NCBI GenBank assembly: GCA_030673355.1
Contig: DAOVJF010000076.1
Span: 1 to 9,258 of the forward strand
Reading direction: 5' to 3'
Origin: Planctomycetota bacterium
Lineage (GTDB): Bacteria > JAJVIF01 > JAPKYR01
DNA: 9,258 nt
The position numbers and the translations under genes were made by a program. The stretch's first letter is position 1, and every line of letters starts with the position of its first letter. This document shows positions 5,119 through 9,258 of this stretch, one piece after another. Under the pieces are notes generated by a model. That model did no database searches. It was not told the origin of the DNA and was given only the letters and a program-made list of their open reading frames with translations.

Positions 5119-5268
5119 GTGATCGATACTCTTATCCGTACCATTTATAAGGCTTGGCGTCAAGAGATAAACCACAAGAAGAAAGGCTCCAGACCACTAT
5201 TTATCGGCGAAACCCATATACTTGCTAATGTGGAATCGATTCCGAGTTTTAATTTATCAGCATGTTGA
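5119..5268 (+). CDS. Small unrecognised ORF (49 aa), possibly a gene remnant
   Basis: GTG at 5119 (or TTG at 5113) opens 49 codons ending in TGA at 5266-5268, one nucleotide short of the end of the minus-strand peptidase gene. The peptide has an amphipathic start (IDTLIRTIYKAWRQEI) and a lysine-rich stretch (HKKKGSRPLF), which looks more protein-like than most chance ORFs. There is no ribosome binding site, no ATG and no family I recognise. It lies in the AT-rich patch next to hicB. It could be a decayed fragment or chance. Confidence 0.2.
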   Translation: MIDTLIRTIYKAWRQEINHKKKGSRPLFIGETHILANVESIPSFNLSAC

Positions 5269-5269
5269 T

Positions 5270-5938
5270 TCAGAACTGGATCGGTGGATTAAACGCGACT
5301 GTGTCGAGAAGCCATTTGAACGCGTCTCCGTAATCAAAATCGGTCGGCACAAACTGTCCTCCGGATGCTTCAGACCACGCCGCTCTTACTTTTTTCCCAG
5401 CAATCCCGTCAACTTTTAATCCTGCACCATACCAAGCATTCAGAGTTTCCTGGACCAGAATAACCTGGCTTACTGATCCATACCATTTCACCGGTCGCGA
5501 TAGATCGGCATGGATGTGATCTTCATGCGCACGGTTATAACCCGCTGTAAGCACCACCCCGAAACGCCTGGCTATCAGGCAGGCGAGACGGGTCGCGGTT
5601 ACTCTCGCGAGCGAATCACTTCTCCCGGCCTTGTAGACATAGACCTTGCTTTCCGACCCGCCGGAGGGTGATCTTCTCACAACCGCGCCATCGAAATCGA
5701 CAGCGATGCCTTCCTTGTGCGCTCCCGGCTTATTGACATAAACGCCGGCCGTGAGTATTTTCTCGATATAATCCAGCCAGCCGATTTTTTTAAGGTCTTT
5801 TCCCAGAAGTTCGAGTGCCTTACGTAATTCCCCGGTACCTTTAAATCTAAGTTTTGTGGGATGCGGGACTCCGTATAGTGTTGAGCGGTCATACCATAGC
5901 GGCACGCCCAAAGCATCTGTTAAATCGATCAATGACAT
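5270..5938 (-). CDS. M15/extensin-C-like peptidase with C-terminal PG-binding domain
   Basis: This is a probable zinc-dependent peptidoglycan peptidase (M15, D-Ala-D-Ala carboxypeptidase/endopeptidase fold, or the related extensin-like C-terminal domain). Zinc-site motifs: GAHKEGIAVDFDG at 72-84 (the H-x-x-G-x-A-x-D pattern, His 74 and Asp 81) and NRAHEDHIHADLSR at 135-148 (His 141/143). Residues about 154-189 (VSQVILVQETLN, then LKVDGIAGKKVRAAW) match a type 1 peptidoglycan-binding domain. The start is well set: AGGTGA (5950-5945) lies about 7 nt before ATG 5938. There is no signal peptide or membrane anchor, which is odd for a wall enzyme and recalls phage endolysins released by a holin; no phage genes are nearby. 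It is transcribed divergently from the GT4 gene. Confidence 0.75.
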   Translation of the reverse strand: MSLIDLTDALGVPLWYDRSTLYGVPHPTKLRFKGTGELRKALELLGKDLKKIGWLDYIEKILTAGVYVNKPGAHKEGIAVDFDGAVVRRSPSGGSESKVYVYKAGRSDSLARVTATRLACLIARRFGVVLTAGYNRAHEDHIHADLSRPVKWYGSVSQVILVQETLNAWYGAGLKVDGIAGKKVRAAWSEASGGQFVPTDFDYGDAFKWLLDTVAFNPPIQF

Positions 5939-5944
5939 TCAATT

Positions 5945-5950
5945 TCACCT
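5945..5950 (-). promoter_or_regulatory. Ribosome binding site of the M15-like peptidase
   Basis: AGGTGA on the minus strand lies about 7 nt before ATG at 5938. This fixes the start of a protein that lacks a signal peptide: the missing signal is not explained by a wrong start choice, since no in-frame hydrophobic extension with start signals is seen upstream. Confidence 0.6.
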
Positions 5951-6053
5951 GTCCTTTGACTACTACTAGGACAAGTTCCGCATCAATTGGCGCAAAAAAT
6001 ATCAATAATCCGAATGTATATATTTTTTGTTATGTTACTATTTCCCAACCTGC

Positions 6054-7325
6054 ATGCCTTGTAAAAACGACAACTCATTCCCCGATCTTAAAAACCGTAC
6101 CCTGGTCTACGCACTCGGTATCTACATCAACCCCGGCATGCGTAAGCTCCTCCTTGAATACCTTAAAAAGTGCGCTCCGAATTATAAAGAAGTCCATGTC
6201 ATGTTCTGCTACTGGTGGCCCGGAGTTGAGAAGGAACCGTTTGTCGACGCGGTTAACGATCTTGGAATCCCGAATCTGAAAGCGCATGAATTTGCGATCA
6301 TGGCGTCGCCCGAGTACGGTCGCAAGCTCGGATGGCCCGGCGCTAACTGGCCAAACGCTCTCGGGACAACCGCCGCTGAAATCCGCAAAATGGCCCGATT
6401 TCTCAGGGAAATCAAGGCGGATTTCATTCATATCATACTCACCGAGTACCAGGCCAATTTTGCATTCGCGCGTGCTGCGAAGCTGGCAAAAGTTCCGGTC
6501 AGACTTCTTTCTTTTACCGGTGTTGCCCCACCTCCGGCTCGATTCCGCACCTTTATTAACAGTATTACCAACCATTACCTGACTGGAGTCCTCCTCGCGA
6601 CATCGGCGGATTCCGATGGGGCCGCGACTTATTTTCCTGGTACACCGCAGGCGATAATTCACGGATGGGGTCTCGCGCCGGATTTATTCAGGCTACAGAA
6701 CTTGAATCCAAAACGGATTAGGGACGAACTCGGACTGTCGGACGATGATTTACTGATCGGAACCACGACCAGGATCGCGCCACTGAAAGGCCAGGATAAA
6801 TTAATAAAGGCTCTCCCCAGGGTCATCCGGAAATTCCCCGATCTGACATGCGTGATTCTCGGCGGACGGTATGATCCCGACCAGCCTGAACAGAAAAAAC
6901 TGGAATCCATGGCACAGGAGCTTGGCGTTGCTGATAACGTGAAATTCCTCGGGGAACGGGATGACACTCCCGATATTTTCGCCGCGTTCGATGTCGGGGT
7001 GCATCTTGCCGATTTTGATTACCTGCCTTTTGGAATTCTCGAATGCATGGCGCTCGGAATTCCATGCCTGTGCACCGGTGTCGGGGGGATCCCCGACATA
7101 ATTACTCACCAGGAGACTGGATTCCTTGTAAAACCAGGCGATATTGAATCCGCGTCGATACGCCTTCTGGAACTTCTGGATGATCCTGGTCTTCGCGATC
7201 GCATTGGGAATGATGGGCAACAGCTTGTTTTGAGACGCTACAACCTCGATCAAGCTGTCGAGAGCCTGAAGGAAATGTATACCGACACATTATCAAATGT
7301 GCTGAAACCTGAGTACGGGATTTAG
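6054..7325 (+). CDS. GT4-family glycosyltransferase (GT-B fold)
   Basis: This retaining glycosyltransferase of family 4 transfers sugar from a nucleotide donor to a glycan or lipid acceptor at the cytoplasmic face of the membrane. The C-terminal donor domain is clear: TTTRIAPLKGQDKLIKAL at 237-254 (phosphate-binding Arg 240 and Lys 245), VILGG at 267-271, VKFLGERDDTPDIFAAFDV at 296-314, then FDYLPFGILECMALGIPCL. The family E-X7-E signature appears as Asp 322-X7-Glu 330, a conservative D-for-E change. GVGGIPDII and TGFLVKPGD follow as expected. The N-terminal acceptor domain starts TLVYALGIYINPGMRKLL. ATG 6054 gives 423 residues; it has no ribosome binding site, and the upstream in-frame TTG at 6027 is no better. 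It is monocistronic, between a divergent peptidase and a convergent operon. Confidence 0.88.
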   Translation: MPCKNDNSFPDLKNRTLVYALGIYINPGMRKLLLEYLKKCAPNYKEVHVMFCYWWPGVEKEPFVDAVNDLGIPNLKAHEFAIMASPEYGRKLGWPGANWPNALGTTAAEIRKMARFLREIKADFIHIILTEYQANFAFARAAKLAKVPVRLLSFTGVAPPPARFRTFINSITNHYLTGVLLATSADSDGAATYFPGTPQAIIHGWGLAPDLFRLQNLNPKRIRDELGLSDDDLLIGTTTRIAPLKGQDKLIKALPRVIRKFPDLTCVILGGRYDPDQPEQKKLESMAQELGVADNVKFLGERDDTPDIFAAFDVGVHLADFDYLPFGILECMALGIPCLCTGVGGIPDIITHQETGFLVKPGDIESASIRLLELLDDPGLRDRIGNDGQQLVLRRYNLDQAVESLKEMYTDTLSNVLKPEYGI

Positions 7326-7328
7326 TTG

Positions 7329-7382
7329 TAACAGAGGCATGACCGTTAGGGAGTGCACTCCCTTACGGTCATGCCTCTGTTA
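7329..7382. terminator. 54-bp near-perfect palindrome between convergent genes, probable terminator
   Basis: The two 27-nt halves pair at 26 of 27 positions; the only mismatch is T-T at 7347/7364. The centre AGGGAGTGCACTCCCT has no spacer. It begins 3 nt after the GT4 stop codon, and its right arm contains the last codons and the TGA of the minus-strand tlyA-like gene. On the plus strand it is followed by a T-rich stretch (TGTTATTATGTTTT), compatible with termination of the GT4 transcript; the minus-strand exit (CAACTAAATCCC) has no T tract. A terminator is the likeliest role but its length and symmetry are unusual. Confidence 0.6.
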
Positions 7383-8178
7383 TTATGTTTTCGATCTGTG
7401 TGGCCGCTTCCTCTTTACTAATCCCTTCCACTCCCATTTTCCACATCCCGAAAAATTCTACATTACCTTCCCTGCCGGTAATTGGGCTTTTCATTAATCC
7501 CCTGAGTCCGGGCGGTTTTTCATTTTCGAATATCTCCGGCAAAATAAATGATCTCAAAACTTCGCGCCAGGTGTCCGGATCTTTGACCACACCCTTGGGA
7601 GCTTTCCCTTTTCCGGCTTCGAACTGGGGTTTTATGAGCGAGAGGAGAACACCATCCTGTTTCAGCCTTTGGGGTATTTTTGGGAAAATAAGTTTCAATG
7701 AGATGAAAGAAACATCGACAACCGCAAGATCGAACGGTCCCGGTGCCTGGTCGGGTTCGAGATTCCTCGCGTTGACTTTTTCGATTACCGTCACCCGATC
7801 GTCGGTTCTCAGGGACCAGTCGATCAAACCCCTGCCGACATCCAGGGCGATCACATGACACGCTCCCCGTTTCAGGAGGCAATCGGTGAAGCCGCCGGTC
7901 GACGCGCCTATGTCCAGAGCGTCCCAGCCCGTGGGATCGATTTCAAAATGATCGAGCGCGCCTTCGAGTTTTATTCCACCGCGTGAGACGTATGGACAAT
8001 CCGGTTCAATAATTTCAATTTTTGTATCGGGATGAATGCGGTCGCCGGCTTTAGGGTTATTTTTGCCACCCACAATCACCTTGCCCGCCATTATCGCTGC
8101 CTGGGCACGTGTGCGCGACTGAAACAATCCGCGTTCGACAAGCAATTGATCGAGCCTGATTTTACTACGGGGTGCCAC
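7369..8178 (-). CDS. tlyA: TlyA-family rRNA (cytidine-2'-O)-methyltransferase
   Basis: TlyA enzymes methylate the 2'-OH of cytidines in 16S and/or 23S rRNA with S-adenosylmethionine; the family was first annotated as haemolysin. At 269 residues it has the usual length. An S4 RNA-binding domain comes first (RLDQLLVERGLFQSRTRAQ at 8-26 to about 55), then PYVSRGGIKLEGAL, the SAM-binding LDIGASTGGFTDCLL at 88-102, VVDVSFISLKL, IKPQFEAG and GNVEFF. The K-D-K-E catalytic set is present as Lys 70, Asp 155, Lys 183 and Glu 241. The start is GTG 8178, overlapping the upstream gene by 14 nt (CGGAA is a weak ribosome binding site), so it is probably translationally coupled. It is the last gene of the minus-strand operon; its stop codon lies in the long palindrome. 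Confidence 0.93.
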   Translation of the reverse strand: MAPRSKIRLDQLLVERGLFQSRTRAQAAIMAGKVIVGGKNNPKAGDRIHPDTKIEIIEPDCPYVSRGGIKLEGALDHFEIDPTGWDALDIGASTGGFTDCLLKRGACHVIALDVGRGLIDWSLRTDDRVTVIEKVNARNLEPDQAPGPFDLAVVDVSFISLKLIFPKIPQRLKQDGVLLSLIKPQFEAGKGKAPKGVVKDPDTWREVLRSFILPEIFENEKPPGLRGLMKSPITGREGNVEFFGMWKMGVEGISKEEAATQIENIITEA

Positions 8179-8695
8179 TGAATATTCCGGGATTAAACAT
8201 GTGACCGAAGTAATTATGGATAATAAGTGCCGTTAGAATTCCAATTATGATCCCGACCCAGACTTCGATTGGATTGTGGCCGAGCAGGGTTTTTAATTCC
8301 GCGACGTTCCATCGCTTGAAGAAACTCTCAAGTTTCTGACCCTTGAAAGTTTCCAGATTTGTAAGGTCTTTTATCAGGTTGTTGATTGCCTGCGCCTGCG
8401 CGCCGGCATGTCGCCTGATACCCGCAGCGTCATATGCAACCACGAAGCAGAGCGCGGCGGCCAGCCCGAAAACGGGCGTTTGGAAACCCGCGACCAGTCC
8501 GATACTTGTCGCGCACGCGATGATCGGAGTTGTGTGGGTCGAGGGCATGCCTCCCGTGCCTAATATTCGTTCCCAGTCGAACTTGCCAGACTGGATCGCG
8601 ACAATTAAAAATTTCAATAATGCAGCAAGAGCCCATGCGGTCAGGGCTGACACTATCGGTTCGTTATTTAAAAGTTGAGAAACCAAATCTGCCAT
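8165..8695 (-). CDS. Divergent PAP2-family membrane protein (DUF212)
   Basis: The 176-residue membrane protein belongs to the divergent PAP2 family (Pfam DUF212, e.g. YuiD of Bacillus). It keeps the family landmarks GGMPSTHTT at 48-56, the AYDAAGIRRHAG block at 87-98 and LGHNPIEVW at 138-146, which resemble the KX6RP/PSGH/SRX5HX3D phosphatase signature in altered form. Hydrophobic segments lie at about 15-34, 55-72, 74-89 and 144-160. A lipid-phosphate phosphatase activity is often assumed but not established for this family. It starts 7 nt after xseB (ATG 8695, no nearby ribosome binding site; AGGA is about 14 nt away) and overlaps tlyA, so it is embedded in the operon. Confidence 0.88.
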   Translation of the reverse strand: MADLVSQLLNNEPIVSALTAWALAALLKFLIVAIQSGKFDWERILGTGGMPSTHTTPIIACATSIGLVAGFQTPVFGLAAALCFVVAYDAAGIRRHAGAQAQAINNLIKDLTNLETFKGQKLESFFKRWNVAELKTLLGHNPIEVWVGIIIGILTALIIHNYFGHMFNPGIFSGTP

Positions 8696-8702
8696 AGTTA
8701 TT

Positions 8703-8969
8703 TTAATCGTCCTCAGTGTCCAGCCTGGTAAGCTCCATCACGCCTTCGGATTCAACCAGGATTCTCACACGATCCTCGGCTTCATCCAGTAAATTTGCGC
8801 AATGCCTGGCCAGAACACTGGCCCTTGAATATTCCAATAACGACTTTTCCAGATCGACTTCCTCTACCTCCAGGAAATCGGTCGCTTCCCTCAACGCCTG
8901 GTATGCTTCCTCGAAGGACATTTTCTTTATATCGTCCGGAATATCCCGGGCTTTTTTACTCTTACTCAT
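8703..8969 (-). CDS. xseB: Exodeoxyribonuclease VII small subunit
   Basis: XseB is the small coiled helical subunit; several copies wrap the large subunit XseA in ExoVII, which degrades single-stranded DNA from both ends in repair and recombination. The 88 residues fit the family (PF02609): MSFEEAYQALREATDFLE at 17-34, the acidic block VDLEKSLLEYSRASVLARHC at 38-57 and LLDEAEDRVRIL at 60-71. The N-terminus is a short basic tail. It overlaps the end of xseA in an ATGA arrangement, the usual sign of translational coupling and matched stoichiometry. Confidence 0.93.
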   Translation of the reverse strand: MSKSKKARDIPDDIKKMSFEEAYQALREATDFLEVEEVDLEKSLLEYSRASVLARHCANLLDEAEDRVRILVESEGVMELTRLDTEDD

Positions 8970-9258
8970 TTAATATCGTCCCCTTCGCTGACTTTTAACT
9001 TTATTGTACCGTCGGATACTCTCAGGTCCACAGGATCACCGGGGTCCACCTGGCCGGTCCTGGTAATCAGTTTCCCGGTTTCCCCTTCGAACGCCAGTGA
9101 ATAACCTCTCGCCAGGATTGCCTGCGGATCGAGAGCGTCCACGCGGCTTACCATCGATCCAAACCGGTGCCGAAGAACTTTCAATCTCCCCGTTATCGCC
9201 CTTGAACACCTGCCGGTGATCAGATCCATGCTCTGCCTGAGATTGTTGATCCTGTCGA
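8966..9258 (-). CDS. xseA: Exodeoxyribonuclease VII large subunit, C-terminal part (cut by window edge)
   Basis: The open frame enters from the right edge of the window and ends at TGA 8968-8966. The visible ~97 residues are the C-terminus of XseA: a basic helical stretch (ITGRLKVLRHRFGSMVSRVDAL), the hallmark LDPQAILARGYSLAFEGETG, and a terminal beta region ending DGTIKLKV. The catalytic and OB-fold parts lie outside the window. An internal ATG at 9229 is not the true start, since the frame continues upstream with family-like helical sequence. It is the first visible gene of the xseA-xseB-DUF212-tlyA operon. Confidence 0.9.
   Translation of the reverse strand, partial: DRINNLRQSMDLITGRCSRAITGRLKVLRHRFGSMVSRVDALDPQAILARGYSLAFEGETGKLITRTGQVDPGDPVDLRVSDGTIKLKVSEGDDIK

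Noticed and set aside
5222..5419. 65-codon plus-strand ORF
   Set aside because: It runs antisense through the end of the M15-like peptidase, with no ribosome binding site and no recognisable domain.
6027..6053. TTG start for the GT4 gene nine codons upstream
   Set aside because: There is no ribosome binding site and the added residues (LCYYFPTC) are not family-like; ATG 6054 is preferred, though it is also weakly supported.
9227..9229. ATG at 9229 as the start of a separate 87-residue protein
   Set aside because: The frame stays open to the window edge with XseA-like sequence, so this is an internal methionine of a truncated xseA.

Overview
The window looks like chromosomal DNA of a free-living diderm (Gram-negative-type) bacterium. 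It carries an MlaE-type phospholipid-transport permease, a lipoprotein with a clear lipobox, polyprenyl-phosphate-type glycosyltransferases and exonuclease VII genes. Coding GC is moderate to high in most genes. TGA is used as a normal stop (mlaE-like, osmC-like, tlyA-like), so the code is standard. I cannot name the genus. The dense GGGGACA/TGTCCCC palindromes at the left end resemble REP/MITE-like repeats common in Deltaproteobacteria and many uncultured phyla, but that is only suggestive.

Layout. (1) 1-481 is a gene-free cluster of interspersed and tandem repeats: two 76-bp copies differing at one base, a related 74-bp element, a 40-bp hairpin whose right half seeds a 40-bp tandem repeat, and a 17-bp tandem repeat. 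(2) 555-1403 is an orphan MlaE/YrbE permease read from a promoter just beyond the repeats. (3) 1404-1733 holds a possible 29-codon secreted peptide on the minus strand with its own promoter and ribosome binding site. (4) 1734-3747 holds two GT2 glycosyltransferases flanking a small lipoprotein. (5) 3835-4287 is an OsmC-family protein. (6) 4381-5268 is an AT-rich patch with a hicB-hicA toxin-antitoxin pair on the minus strand, a strong promoter with a nested inverted repeat, and a doubtful small ORF. (7) 5270-5938 (minus) is a signal-less M15/extensin-C-like peptidase with a peptidoglycan-binding domain. (8) 6054-7325 (plus) is a GT4 glycosyltransferase. (9) A 54-bp near-perfect palindrome separates it from a convergent minus-strand operon at the right end: xseA (partial), xseB, a divergent PAP2/DUF212 membrane protein and a tlyA-like rRNA methyltransferase.

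Functional reading. Much of the window concerns the envelope: lipid transport, lipid-linked glycosylation, a lipoprotein and peptidoglycan hydrolysis. The right-hand operon combines DNA repair (ExoVII) and rRNA modification (TlyA), a common bacterial pairing, but with a PAP2-like protein where isoprenoid genes (ispA/dxs) often sit. I see no clear new multigene system. The best leads are the repeat cluster, the micro-ORF with its own expression signals, the foreign-looking hicBA patch, the long palindrome overlapping a stop codon, and the signal-less PG hydrolase.
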